Positions 34,275-44,106 of a DNA stretch of 64,000 bases are shown piece by piece. Below the pieces are notes generated by a model. That model made no database searches, was not told the origin of the DNA, and saw nothing but the letters and a program-made list of their open reading frames with translations. The DNA comes from an uncultured Collinsella sp. GTDB taxonomy: Bacteria > Actinomycetota > Coriobacteriia > Coriobacteriales > Coriobacteriaceae. The stretch spans positions 1-64,000 of the forward strand of contig CAKUGR010000002.1 in the NCBI GenBank assembly GCA_934654775.1, in the 5' to 3' direction. Every line of letters begins with the position of its first letter. Position 1 is the first letter of the stretch. The translations under genes were made by a program, and so were the position numbers.

Positions 34275-34300
34275 GGTTCATCCTTTCGCTTACGAGCGGC

Positions 34301-35803
34301 TTAGTAGCTGTCGTACGAATAATCGGTAGAATCGGTCGTCGTTTGACCGTCGGTGGCGGTATCGATACCGTCCGTGGACTGGGCGTCAGCGCCATCCGCG
34401 CTGTTGGCATCATCGGTACCGTCCGTGCTCTCGCCGTCCTCGGAGTCGGTCGTCTCCTTCTTGGGAACAGTGATCGTCACGCGCGCCACACCCGACGTCT
34501 TGGTGTCGTAGCGGACCTTTTCGCCGTTCTTGGTAACGGTGACATCGGAAGGCTTGGACGTGGTGATCTCGATCGAGGACTCGGGCGTGTACTCCTGCTC
34601 AAAGGGGCCGGTCGCTTGGGCGCCATAGACCGACTTGCCGTCGACCTTGACCTCAATCCAAGCGGTCTTGCCTTTGGCAACGGAGACCTTGACCTTTGTA
34701 ACCTCGTTTTCTTCTTTCTTGGCCGTCGTCTTGGTAGCGTCCGAATCGGTCGACTCGTCCGTCGCCTCATCGGTGTCTTCATCTTCGTCGACGGATTCGG
34801 TCTTCTTGGAAGATTTCTTGGTCGTGGTCTTGGTGGCAGCGGGTGTCTCGGGCGTCGACTCGGGCGCCGAGGAGCCGCAGCCACGCAGGAGCACCACGAT
34901 GAGCACAATCAGCAGCAGCGCCACGGCGCCGATACCGGCGTAAACGATACGAGGATCGAGACCGTTGTTCTGGGGAGCACGCCCACCGCCGCGCCCGCGA
35001 TTGGAACCACCGCGAACAGTGCCTTGGGGCATACGACCGCGGTTATTGTCGGAACGTCCGCGATAGCTACCCTGGCGCTGCATATTTCGCTGGCCTGAGC
35101 GGGGTGCGATCTCACCGCGACCCTGGTAGCCGCGCTGGCCCGAATGCGACACTGAGGAGCGCTGTCCATAAGGCTGCGACTGCGAGCGGAGGCGTGGTGT
35201 TACCTGCGTGGTATCGGCATCTGCATAGCCGCCGCGCGGACGGCCGGCAGATACGCCGCGGTACCCGCGTTCGGAATATCCGCCATCGCCGTAGCCGGCA
35301 CGAGGATCTCGTGCGACACCGCGGGCAGCCGGAAGCGCACGGTCCTCGGGCATCGGCGTGCTGCGGAACCGGTCACGCTGTGAGCGAATCTCCTCGCCCG
35401 AGCCCGTCTCGGTAATATAGCCAGCCTGCTGAGGGCGCTGGCCATAGCGCGTCGAGCGACCGCCCTGAACCATCAGGAAGCGGCCGTTGTCGACCGATGA
35501 GCGCGAGTTGACGTACCCGGCGGCGTCCTGAAAACGACCGCCCTGCTGCGACGTCTCGCGCTCGTAAGCCATCAGGTCGTCAAAATAGGCGTTTACGACC
35601 TCACGGGGATTGAGGCCCAAAAAGCGAGCATAGCTCGAAATCATGCCCTGCGCATAACCGCGCGGGGGCATCGATGCAAAATTACCGGTCTCGAAAAACT
35701 CGATGATCTGCGGTCTGATTTTGATGGTGTTGGCGACCTGCTGAATGGAAAGGCCCATCCGGCGACGCTGCTCGAGCAGCATGTCACCAAAGCGTACAGC
35801 CAT
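34301..35803 (-). CDS. RodZ-like HTH membrane protein with Arg/Gly-rich linker
   Basis: A 500-residue protein. Residues 1-70 form a HTH_25 helix-turn-helix typical of RodZ (FGDMLLEQRRRMGLSIQQV). Residues 85-260 are a disordered linker rich in Arg, Gly, Gln and Tyr with many RG and RGG units. A membrane helix follows (about 270-290, VALLLIVLIVVLLRG), then an extracellular Thr/Glu/Asp-rich stretch, a DUF4115-type beta domain (about 365-445) and an acidic tail. RodZ links MreB to the wall machinery; no mreB is in the window. The stop overlaps the ftsK region as expected in this conserved cluster. The RGG-rich linker is unusual. Confidence 0.85.
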   Translation of the reverse strand: MAVRFGDMLLEQRRRMGLSIQQVANTIKIRPQIIEFFETGNFASMPPRGYAQGMISSYARFLGLNPREVVNAYFDDLMAYERETSQQGGRFQDAAGYVNSRSSVDNGRFLMVQGGRSTRYGQRPQQAGYITETGSGEEIRSQRDRFRSTPMPEDRALPAARGVARDPRAGYGDGGYSERGYRGVSAGRPRGGYADADTTQVTPRLRSQSQPYGQRSSVSHSGQRGYQGRGEIAPRSGQRNMQRQGSYRGRSDNNRGRMPQGTVRGGSNRGRGGGRAPQNNGLDPRIVYAGIGAVALLLIVLIVVLLRGCGSSAPESTPETPAATKTTTKKSSKKTESVDEDEDTDEATDESTDSDATKTTAKKEENEVTKVKVSVAKGKTAWIEVKVDGKSVYGAQATGPFEQEYTPESSIEITTSKPSDVTVTKNGEKVRYDTKTSGVARVTITVPKKETTDSEDGESTDGTDDANSADGADAQSTDGIDTATDGQTTTDSTDYSYDSY

Positions 35804-38583
35804 CAGAATCCTCCAAACTCACGATCTTCACGTGCCATCTCGGCGTCGACGGACTCCAGCGCGGCAAGGCCTTCCTCGTCCAGAAGGACCTCGCGCGGCT
35901 TGGATCCGTCGGGCGGCCCAACGACACCCTTTTCTTCCAGCATGTCCATAATACGCCCGGCGCGCGCATAGCCAACCTTGAGGCGACGTTGCAGGCCAGA
36001 TGTGGAGCCCAGCTGCGATTCCACCACAATATGGGCAGCTTCCCAGATGAGCGGATCGTCGTCCTGCGGCTCGGCGACACCGGTGCGGACAATACCACCG
36101 CCGCCCGCCATGGACATGGAAGCGGGCGCCACGGCGGACAGGATCTCCTCATGGTAGTCGGGCTCGCTTTGTGACTTGACGAACTCGACAATCTCGTTGA
36201 TCTCGTCATCCGAAACAAAACATCCCTGGATACGGCGGGGCTTGCCCCAGTCGACCTTAGAGAACAGCATGTCACCCAAGCCGGTGAGCTTTTCGGCACC
36301 CATCTGGTCGATGATGACGCGGGAGTCGATACCCGTTGCGACGTTAAAGGCGATACGGTTGGTAATGTTTGCCTTGATAAGACCCGTCACCACGTTGGAG
36401 CTCGGACGCTGAGTCGCCACGATAAGGTGGATACCGGCGGCACGGCCCAGCTGGGCGATACGCACAATCGACGCCTCGACGTCCTTGCCGGCAACCATCA
36501 TCAGGTCCGAAAGCTCGTCGATGATGATGACCAGATAGGGCATCTTTTGCGGCGGGTTGTCGTAATGCTCAAACTCGCCGGCGGCCTGCTTTTCGTTGTA
36601 GGTCGAGATCTTACGCACGTTCAGGCGCTCGAAAACCTTCAGGCGGCGCTCCATCTCGGACACCGCCCATTGCAGGGCGCTGGCGGCCTGCTTGGGCTCG
36701 GTCACCACGGGCACGTAGAGGTGCGGCAGGCCGTTATAGCCTGCGAGCTCGACGCGCTTGGGGTCGACCATGATCAGGCGAACGTCCTCGGGAAGCGCGC
36801 GCATGAGCAGGGTCGTGATGATGGAGTTGATCATGACCGACTTACCGGAACCCGTGGTACCGGCGATCAGCAGGTGGGGCATCTTGGCGAGGTCGGCGAC
36901 GACCGGCGTGCCCTCTGCATCGCGGCCGATGGCAAGCTCAAGCGGACCGCCCTTAACATAGGGCAGCACGTCGCCCAAGTTGACGTTCTGACGCTTGCGA
37001 TTGGGAATCTCGATGCCCACGAGCGAGGTGCCGGGAATCGGCGCAAAGATACGCACGGACTGAGCAGCAAGCGACAGCGCGATGTCGTCCTCAAGGCTCG
37101 AAATCTTGCTCACGCGCTCGCCCTCGCCGGGTTGCAGCTTAAAGGTCGTCACCGTGGGGCCTGCAATCCAGCCGACGACGCGAGCGCTACGGCCAAACTC
37201 AAGCAGCGTAGACTGCAGCGACTCGGCGGTTTGTTCCAGTTCCTTATCCGAAGACGCGGCAGAAGCGGACTGAGGGTTTGCATGCAGGATTTCGAGAGGC
37301 GGCAGCTTAAGGCCGTCCTCATCTTCGCCCTCGTTATCCGCGGGGGCATTGTCCGCTCCCCCATCGCTAGAAGTAGACGCCTCGGCAGCGCCCGCGACAG
37401 CCGTATCGGCGACCTTGGGATGCTTGAGGAAATCAGGAATTTGAGGGGCGGCCGAGACGGGATTCACGGCAAACGGCGGTTCGGACTCGTCGACCTTGTC
37501 CGGATCGTCCTCCATCGAAAGCTGACCGGTCACCTGACCGCGCTTTGCCTGACGTCGCGGCAGCAAGGTGGTTTTAGCAGTCTCGAGCGGGGACTCGTCG
37601 TCCTCGTCATCACCCTCGGTAAGCTCAATCTCGCTCTCGGACCACGACGGGTCGGGCTCGCTCGTATTGAGTTTGGGCGCGGCCTTGCTCTTCTTGGCGT
37701 GGCGGCGCGGCAGCAGCGTCGTCTTGGCGCGCTCGGCCTCCACGACATCGGACACGTCGACAAACGGATCCTCGTCCTCGTCGTCATCGTCCAAGACCGG
37801 GTCGACATCGTTACCCATGACCGTGGTCACGGCGGCGTCGGAGCCCTTCTGACGAAGAATGCTCAGGCGTGGACGGGCGACACCGGGCACCGACAGGGCC
37901 TCGTCGTCACCCCACGGGCTCGCGTTAACGTCGGCACGACGGCGCTCAGCAAAATCGGCCGCCCGGTCGCGGGCAGAGCGCAAAACGCCGCCCACCGAAA
38001 AACCGATAATGACAAAGCCCACGATGGTCAGACCCAACAGGACCACCATCGCGATAGGCTTACCCAGAGCGTTCTGCAGCGCACTCGCAATAAAAGCACC
38101 GATGTATCCGCCCGAAGCGGACAGGTTCTGCGGCGTGAACATAAGGTCACACGAGTCACTCGTGCCCGGCACCATCAACGACAGGATGGAGACGACGGCG
38201 ACAAACACCACGGCGCCGCCCGAAACAGAGCGAATGTTGAGCGGCGAGTCCTCGCCCAAAAAGAGCGTGGCCGCAAACAACAAAATAACGATCGGCAGCA
38301 CGTAGGCGCCCAAGCCAAAGCCAAGGTGGTAGAAACCGGCAACCGCAGCCGTAACAGGTGCGGTCGCCGGCGAAATCACGGCAATGAAGGACGCAATCGC
38401 CAACACGGCAATGACCACGCCGGCGATATCGCGGTTGGCTGAAGGCTCGACCAGAGGCTCAAAATCGTCGAACTCAGCCTCGTGGCCCTTATTGGCACGA
38501 AGATGGGAACCGGCACCCTTAGCAGATGCCGGTTGGTTGTTGGCTTTATTGCCTTTGGCGTTTTGTGCAGATCCGCGCGCCAA
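35803..38583 (-). CDS. ftsK: DNA translocase FtsK/SpoIIIE
   Basis: A 926-residue septal DNA pump. Four membrane helices lie in the first 210 residues, then an acidic low-complexity linker (about 230-450). Next come the alpha and beta motor domains with GTTGSGKSV and the Walker B segment, and a C-terminal gamma winged helix (LKVGYARAGRIMDMLEEKGVVG) that reads KOPS-type sites. The start is TTG at 38583, six bases after GGAGG at the end of rnj. The linker contains repeated TTLLPRR motifs. Confidence 0.95.
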   Translation of the reverse strand: MARGSAQNAKGNKANNQPASAKGAGSHLRANKGHEAEFDDFEPLVEPSANRDIAGVVIAVLAIASFIAVISPATAPVTAAVAGFYHLGFGLGAYVLPIVILLFAATLFLGEDSPLNIRSVSGGAVVFVAVVSILSLMVPGTSDSCDLMFTPQNLSASGGYIGAFIASALQNALGKPIAMVVLLGLTIVGFVIIGFSVGGVLRSARDRAADFAERRRADVNASPWGDDEALSVPGVARPRLSILRQKGSDAAVTTVMGNDVDPVLDDDDEDEDPFVDVSDVVEAERAKTTLLPRRHAKKSKAAPKLNTSEPDPSWSESEIELTEGDDEDDESPLETAKTTLLPRRQAKRGQVTGQLSMEDDPDKVDESEPPFAVNPVSAAPQIPDFLKHPKVADTAVAGAAEASTSSDGGADNAPADNEGEDEDGLKLPPLEILHANPQSASAASSDKELEQTAESLQSTLLEFGRSARVVGWIAGPTVTTFKLQPGEGERVSKISSLEDDIALSLAAQSVRIFAPIPGTSLVGIEIPNRKRQNVNLGDVLPYVKGGPLELAIGRDAEGTPVVADLAKMPHLLIAGTTGSGKSVMINSIITTLLMRALPEDVRLIMVDPKRVELAGYNGLPHLYVPVVTEPKQAASALQWAVSEMERRLKVFERLNVRKISTYNEKQAAGEFEHYDNPPQKMPYLVIIIDELSDLMMVAGKDVEASIVRIAQLGRAAGIHLIVATQRPSSNVVTGLIKANITNRIAFNVATGIDSRVIIDQMGAEKLTGLGDMLFSKVDWGKPRRIQGCFVSDDEINEIVEFVKSQSEPDYHEEILSAVAPASMSMAGGGGIVRTGVAEPQDDDPLIWEAAHIVVESQLGSTSGLQRRLKVGYARAGRIMDMLEEKGVVGPPDGSKPREVLLDEEGLAALESVDAEMAREDREFGGF

Positions 38584-38584
38584 A

Positions 38585-40255
38585 CTAAACCTCCATGACG
38601 ACCGGGATGATCATCGGACGGGTGCGTGTACGGCTCCAGATAAAGTTAGAGAGTGAGTCGCGCACGGCCTTGCGAATGGCATCGGAGCCACTGCTCGTAA
38701 AGCTGAACTTGCCCTTCTCGATCGTCTTCATGATGGACGCAGAGGCATCCTCGGAGAACTGGTCGTCAATGGCAAAGGAGACACCGCGACCCGAGAACTC
38801 GATGGCCTCGATCTTCTTATGCTTAAGCGAAACGATAGCGACAGCCGTGACCATGCCGTCGTTGGCGAGCTTCTGGCGATCGCGCAGAACGATGGGGTCG
38901 GTATCGCCGATACGCAGTCCGTCGACGTAGACGACGCCAGACTCGACGGGCGTACCGCGCTTGACGATACCGCCACGCATCTCGAGCGTGTCGCCGTTGT
39001 CAAGGATAAAGATGTGGTCGTCCTTGAGGCCCATCTTGCGTGCCAGCTGGGCATGGGCGCGCAGATGCACGGCCTCGCCGTGGACCGGCATAAAGTAGGT
39101 GGGCTTGGCCATGGCCATCAGGAGCTTGAGCTCCTCCTGGCTACCGTGACCAGAGACGTGAACGAGGGCGCGGTTCTTATCCCACACGTCGCAGCCAAGC
39201 TTGGCGAGGCTGTTGACGACCTGCTGAACGGCCTTCTCGTTACCGGGGACCGGCGTTGCCGAGAGGATGACGGTATCGCCCTCGTGGATAGAGAGCGTCT
39301 TATGCTCGCCGTTGGCCATGCGGGACAGGGCCGACAGCGGCTCGCCCTGCGAACCGGTGCACATGACGACGATCTTGTCGTCGGGCAGGTTGTCGATATC
39401 GAAGGCATCGATGATATCGGCATCGTCGATGTTGAGGTAACCGAGCTCGCGCGCCACGCGGGTGTTGGTGAGCATGGAACGACCGGTCACGACGACCTTG
39501 CGGCCGCACTTGCGAGCAGCATCGCAGATCTGCTGCAGACGATGAATGTGGCTCGAGAACGATGCTACGAACACGCGGCCCGGAGCGTTCTTGATGGCAT
39601 GCAACAGGTTGGGTCCAACCTCGGCCTCGGACTTGGTAAAGCCGGGGACCGTGGCGTTGGTGGAGTCGGACAGCAGCAGGTCGATGCCCTGCTTGGCAAA
39701 GCGGCTGATGGCGGCATAGTCGGGCGTGACGCCGTCGATGGGCGTCTGGTCGAGCTTAAAGTCGCCGGTGTGCATAACGGTGCCCTGGTTGGTGCGGATG
39801 AACACGCCCAGAGCGCCCGGGATGGAGTGCGTCATCGAGAAGAAGTCGAGCGAGATGCCACCCAAATTGACGTGGCTGCCGCCCTTGACCTCACGGAACT
39901 TGGGTGCACGAATGCGGAACTCGGAGAGCTTGCCCTCGATAAAGCCAAGCGTCAGCTTGCTCGAGAAGATGGGCACCTTGTTGTTGAGGTCCTGCAGCAG
40001 ATACGGAAGCGAACCGGTATGGTCCTCGTGGCCGTGAGTGACGATGATGCCGCGGAGCTTTTCCTCGTTCTCCAGAACGTAGGTGTAATCCGGGAGCACC
40101 AGGTCGATACCGGGCTGCGAATCGTCGGGGAACATGAGACCAGCGTCGACGAGCACCATGTCGTCGCCGCACTCGAAGACCGTCATGTTCTTGCCGATGC
40201 CATCAAGGCCGCCGAGCGGGATGATCTTCAAGGGAGATGATTTTTTAGCTGCCAT
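38585..40255 (-). CDS. rnj: Ribonuclease J
   Basis: A 556-residue metallo-beta-lactamase/beta-CASP nuclease with 5'-3' exonuclease and endonuclease activity on RNA. It has GGLDGIGKNMT near the start, the metal motif THGHEDHTG, HTGDFKLDQTP and the beta-CASP segment (CTGSQGEP, VSGHGSQEEL). I chose the ATG at 40255 because the core begins there; its ribosome site is weak (AAAGGA at a long distance). It is followed immediately by ftsK, whose ribosome site lies inside its last codons. Confidence 0.95.
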   Translation of the reverse strand: MAAKKSSPLKIIPLGGLDGIGKNMTVFECGDDMVLVDAGLMFPDDSQPGIDLVLPDYTYVLENEEKLRGIIVTHGHEDHTGSLPYLLQDLNNKVPIFSSKLTLGFIEGKLSEFRIRAPKFREVKGGSHVNLGGISLDFFSMTHSIPGALGVFIRTNQGTVMHTGDFKLDQTPIDGVTPDYAAISRFAKQGIDLLLSDSTNATVPGFTKSEAEVGPNLLHAIKNAPGRVFVASFSSHIHRLQQICDAARKCGRKVVVTGRSMLTNTRVARELGYLNIDDADIIDAFDIDNLPDDKIVVMCTGSQGEPLSALSRMANGEHKTLSIHEGDTVILSATPVPGNEKAVQQVVNSLAKLGCDVWDKNRALVHVSGHGSQEELKLLMAMAKPTYFMPVHGEAVHLRAHAQLARKMGLKDDHIFILDNGDTLEMRGGIVKRGTPVESGVVYVDGLRIGDTDPIVLRDRQKLANDGMVTAVAIVSLKHKKIEAIEFSGRGVSFAIDDQFSEDASASIMKTIEKGKFSFTSSGSDAIRKAVRDSLSNFIWSRTRTRPMIIPVVMEV

Positions 40256-40478
40256 AGGTGAGTGTTGTTTCCTTTCTTCGAAACGGGTCTGGAACAACCG
40301 ACGGGGCGCTTCTGGCAAACCGACCGCCGGGAACGTACAAACATGCATCACGGAGTCGACGCATTAACCACAGTATGATACCCATTTGCACAACACCAGA
40401 CCACCCATGCATCAAAGCCCCATCTGAACCTGTGTATCCCGCCGGTCTGGTCTCAGCGGGCCCCGCCGGGAATAGCAA

Positions 40479-40507
40479 AAGGGCGACCCCTGTCCGGAGT
40501 CGCCCTT
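40479..40507 (-). terminator. Terminator after pnp
   Basis: AAGGGCGAC (40479-40487) pairs with GTCGCCCTT (40499-40507), followed on the minus strand by TTTT. It separates pnp from rnj. Confidence 0.85.
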
Positions 40508-40530
40508 GTTGAGCTGATTGTGTGCGGCTG

Positions 40531-42777
40531 TTACTCGGCGTCGTGGTGGCGGCGGGGCTTGCGGCCTCCGTTGTCGCCGGGACGGCGCGGACGGTCGCTG
40601 CGCTCGGAGCGCTCGCGACGCGGACGCTCACGGCGCTGGAAGTGCTCGCCGTCGCCCTCGGAGGCACCCTCGGCGCGAGCCGGGGCCTCGGGCTTGTCCA
40701 GACGATCGAGCGAGATCTTGCCGCGATCGTCGACCTCGATGACGACGACCTTGACCTCGTCGCCCACATTGAGGACGTCCTCGACCTTCTCCACACGACC
40801 CTTGGCGACGCGGGAGATGTGCAGCAGGCCGTCCTTACCGGGCAGCAGGTTCACGAAGGCGCCGAAGGGCTGGATGGAGACCACGCGACCGGTGTACTCC
40901 TCGCCCGGCTCGGGAACCTTGATGATGAGCTTGATGCGCTCGACGGCCTGGTCGACGGACTCGCCGGTGCCGCCGACAAAGACGGTGCCGTCCTCCTGGA
41001 TGTCGACCGAAGCGCCGGTCTCGTCCTGGATGCCGCGGATAACCTTGCCGCCGGAACCGATGACGTCGCGGATCTTATCGGTCGGAACCTGGATGGAGAC
41101 GATGCGCGGAGCGGTGCTGCGCGTGGTGTGACGCGGCTCGGGGATCACATCGAGCATCTTCTGCAGGATGAAGGCGCGACCCTCCTTGGCCTGCTGCAGG
41201 GCGCGGGCCAAGATGTCGAAGGTAAGACCAGTGGCCTTGTTGTCCATCTGCAGAGCGGTGATGCCCTCGGTGGTGCCGGTGACCTTAAAGTCCATGTCGC
41301 CCAGGAAGTCCTCGAGACCCTGGATGTCGGACAAGACCACGGTCTTGCCCTCCTCCTGGATCAGGCCCATGGCGATACCGGAGACCGGGCGCTTAATGGG
41401 CACGCCGCCGTCCATAAGGGCGAGCGTGGAGCCGCAGGTCGAAGCCATCGAAGAGGAGCCGTTGGACTCCATGACCTCGGAGACCACACGGATAGCGTAG
41501 GGGAACTCGTTCTCGTCGGGGAGCACCGGAAGCAGAGCGCGCTCGGCCAGGTTGCCGTGACCGATCTCGCGGCGCTTGGGGCTGCCCATGCGGCCGGTCT
41601 CGCCGGTGCAGAACGGCGGGAAGTTGTAGTGGTGCATATAGCGCTTGCCCTCGGTGGGCTCGATGGTATCCAGACGCTGGCCCTCGTTGAGCATGCCGAG
41701 CGAAAGGACGGAGAGCACCTGGGTCTGACCGCGCTGGAACAAGCCAGAGCCATGAACGAGCGGCAGGTAGTTGTCCTTCACCATGATGGGACGGATCTCG
41801 TCGGCGGCACGGCCGTCAACACGCTCCCCGGTCTCGACGACCATGGTGCGCATGGCCTTCTTCTCGAGCTTCTTGAGCGCCACAGGGATCTCGCGCTCCC
41901 AAGCGGCCTGCTCCTCGTCGGTGAACTCGGCGCGGATGGACTCCTTCAGAGCCTCGACCTTACCGATGCGGGAAAGCTTGTCAGCGTCGCGCAGGGCAGC
42001 GGCCATCTCGTCGTAGTGGGCGAAGATGCGCTCCTGGACCTCCTCGACGGGCTGGTCGAGCGGGTACTCCTTCTTGACGATAGCGCCGTTGACCTGCTCC
42101 CACTCGGCGACGAACTCGTCCTGGGCCTGGCAGAAGGCAGCAAGTGCCTGCTGGCCAAACTTCATAGCGGCGAGCATGTCGTCCTCGGAGATCTCCTCGG
42201 CACCGGCCTCGACCATCGAGATAAAGTCGGCAGAGCCGCCCAGCTCCAGGTCCAGGTCAGAGTTCTCGCGCTCCTCATAGGTGGGATTGACGATAAACTC
42301 GCCGGTCTCCACGTTACGGCCGATGCGCACGCAGGCGAGCGGGCCCTCGAAGGGCACGCCGCCGAGCGTCATGGCCAGGGAGGCACCCATGACGTTGATG
42401 ACGTCGAAGGGGTTGACCTGGTCGGCAACGAGCGAAGTGGCGACGATGTGAACCTCGTTGCGGAAACCGTCCGGGAAACTCGGGCGGATCGGGCGGTCGA
42501 TCATGCGGGCCGTGAGCGTGGCCTTCTCGCTGGGACGGCCCTCACGCTTGAGGTAGCCACCCGGGATACGGCCGGCAGCGTACATCTTCTCGTTGAAGTC
42601 GACGGTCAGCGGGAAGAAGTCGTAGTTCTTGCGCTCCTTGGAGACGACCACGGTGTCGAGCATCGTGGTGTCGCCCTGCTTGACCAGACAAGCGCCGGTG
42701 GCCTGCTTGGCAAGCTCGCCGGACTCAAAGGTGTAGGTCTTGCCGTACAGCTCAAAGGTCTTGGATACGAATGTCAT
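40531..42777 (-). CDS. pnp: Polynucleotide phosphorylase
   Basis: A 748-residue trimeric 3'-5' exoribonuclease that uses phosphate. It has two RNase PH domains (the second with FCTGETGRMGSPKRREIGHG), a KH domain (IGSGGKVIRGIQDETGA), an S1 domain (EYTGRVVSIQPFGAFVNLLPG), and a basic tail of about 55 residues rich in Arg, Glu and Pro. AAAGGAG precedes the ATG. It follows rpsO, the usual bacterial order. Confidence 0.97.
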   Translation of the reverse strand: MTFVSKTFELYGKTYTFESGELAKQATGACLVKQGDTTMLDTVVVSKERKNYDFFPLTVDFNEKMYAAGRIPGGYLKREGRPSEKATLTARMIDRPIRPSFPDGFRNEVHIVATSLVADQVNPFDVINVMGASLAMTLGGVPFEGPLACVRIGRNVETGEFIVNPTYEERENSDLDLELGGSADFISMVEAGAEEISEDDMLAAMKFGQQALAAFCQAQDEFVAEWEQVNGAIVKKEYPLDQPVEEVQERIFAHYDEMAAALRDADKLSRIGKVEALKESIRAEFTDEEQAAWEREIPVALKKLEKKAMRTMVVETGERVDGRAADEIRPIMVKDNYLPLVHGSGLFQRGQTQVLSVLSLGMLNEGQRLDTIEPTEGKRYMHHYNFPPFCTGETGRMGSPKRREIGHGNLAERALLPVLPDENEFPYAIRVVSEVMESNGSSSMASTCGSTLALMDGGVPIKRPVSGIAMGLIQEEGKTVVLSDIQGLEDFLGDMDFKVTGTTEGITALQMDNKATGLTFDILARALQQAKEGRAFILQKMLDVIPEPRHTTRSTAPRIVSIQVPTDKIRDVIGSGGKVIRGIQDETGASVDIQEDGTVFVGGTGESVDQAVERIKLIIKVPEPGEEYTGRVVSIQPFGAFVNLLPGKDGLLHISRVAKGRVEKVEDVLNVGDEVKVVVIEVDDRGKISLDRLDKPEAPARAEGASEGDGEHFQRRERPRRERSERSDRPRRPGDNGGRKPRRHHDAE

Positions 42778-42883
42778 TGTTCTCCTTTACCCCACAGGCC
42801 CCTTGCCTGCGGGCTTCTCATGTGACGCGGGCCCCCTGCCCCCGCCACGCTTCAGAGCGTGATTGTTCACGCCCTTACACAAA

Positions 42884-42912
42884 AAGAGCGCCCCGCTGCG
42901 CAGGACGCTCTT
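42884..42912 (-). terminator. Terminator after rpsO
   Basis: AAGAGCG (42884-42890) pairs with CGCTCTT (42906-42912), and five T residues follow on the minus strand. Confidence 0.8.
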
Positions 42913-42927
42913 AGCATGTACAAATCC

Positions 42928-43206
42928 TTACTGGATGTTGTCGCGGATGCCCAGAGCCTTGATGAGCTCACGGTACTCGACGATGTCGTTCTTCTTGATG
43001 TAGGAGAGAAGACGACGACGACGGCCGACGAGCATAAGCAGGCCACGACGGGTGTGGAAGTCCTTCTGGTGGGACTTCATGTGCTCGGTCAGCTCCTTGA
43101 TGCGCTCGGACAGGATGGCGACCTGAACCTTGGGGTTACCGGTATCGACCGGGGAGTTACCGAACTGGGCGGTCAGCTCCGCCTTGCGCTCTTTGGAAAC
43201 AGTCAT
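42928..43206 (-). CDS. rpsO: 30S ribosomal protein S15
   Basis: A 92-residue rRNA-binding protein with the S15 core (DTGNPKVQVAILSERI, HMKSHQKDFHTRRGLL, LVGRRRRLLSYIKK). I chose the ATG at 43206 after AAAGGTG; the longer frame is not S15-like. It has its own terminator before pnp. Confidence 0.97.
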   Translation of the reverse strand: MTVSKERKAELTAQFGNSPVDTGNPKVQVAILSERIKELTEHMKSHQKDFHTRRGLLMLVGRRRRLLSYIKKNDIVEYRELIKALGIRDNIQ

Positions 43207-43344
43207 TGTTTCACCTTTCGTTTCGCGTCGCCCGCGGGCGACTCTATTCGCCTCGGACTGGGAAGCCGCCGGTGGAGCGAACATCCAAGGTCGAGGTACC
43301 AACAGGTCGGTATGTTACCACAAGCGGCGCACGCCTGCGCATCA

Positions 43345-44094
43345 TCACCGACCCAACATGAATTCCATCGCACGGAGCCGCTGATCGGTGTGCGTGGCGG
43401 CCCAAACATGCGAAAGCCCCAGCAAAAACGCAGCCGTATGCGGATCGATCTGCTCGTCCATAAGGGCATCGAAGGTCATGGACATCAGAGCGCGCAGCCA
43501 TGCGACCTCCCCGACCGATACCAACTCGGCTCCGGGCACGCTCGAGGCGCACGACCCGCACAGAAGCCCGCCGGCCTGGGCCGAGAAATGCGAGAGCATG
43601 GGGTCTCCGCACGAGACGCAGGCAGAGAAATCGGGTCGGTAGCCAACGTGCGACAGCAGCTTAAAGACAAAGGCCGCCACGAGCAGGTCCATATGCGCCG
43701 AGTCGAGCCCGCTGCTGACAAGCGTGAGCGCCCGTTGCGTGATGGCAAAGGTAAAGGGGTCCTCGGCATCCTCGAACGAGCACACGCGCGCAACCTCGGC
43801 AATCGCGCTGGCGGCACAGGTCGTCTCGTAGTCAGGAGCGGAACCGAGCGGCGCCTCCATAAGCTCCGCCTGAGAAACCACGTCGAGCGAGCGACCATGC
43901 GCCAACAGCATATCAACGGTACAGAAGAGCTCGCAGCGGGCCGCAAGGCGACCGCCGGGCTTACGTGCGCCCTTAGCCACGGCCCGCACCTGCCGTCCCC
44001 GTTCGTCGAGCATCGTCAGAATCAGATCAGTCTCTTTGAGCTTCGTCTTGTCGAGGACGAGCACCTTTGTGCGATATGTGCGAGAGCCTGCCAT
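43345..44094 (-). CDS. recO: DNA repair protein RecO
   Basis: A 249-residue recombination mediator that helps load RecA on SSB-coated DNA. It has an N-terminal OB fold (KVLVLDKTKLKETDLILTM), a helical region, and a zinc motif with paired cysteines CVSC and CGSC. It lies 12 bases after era, the common era-recO arrangement. Confidence 0.93.
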   Translation of the reverse strand: MAGSRTYRTKVLVLDKTKLKETDLILTMLDERGRQVRAVAKGARKPGGRLAARCELFCTVDMLLAHGRSLDVVSQAELMEAPLGSAPDYETTCAASAIAEVARVCSFEDAEDPFTFAITQRALTLVSSGLDSAHMDLLVAAFVFKLLSHVGYRPDFSACVSCGDPMLSHFSAQAGGLLCGSCASSVPGAELVSVGEVAWLRALMSMTFDALMDEQIDPHTAAFLLGLSHVWAATHTDQRLRAMEFMLGR

Positions 44095-44106
44095 GAACGC
44101 CGGGGC

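Noticed and set aside
36427..38442. A plus-strand open frame of 671 codons
   Set aside because: It is antisense to ftsK, which has all expected motifs on the minus strand.
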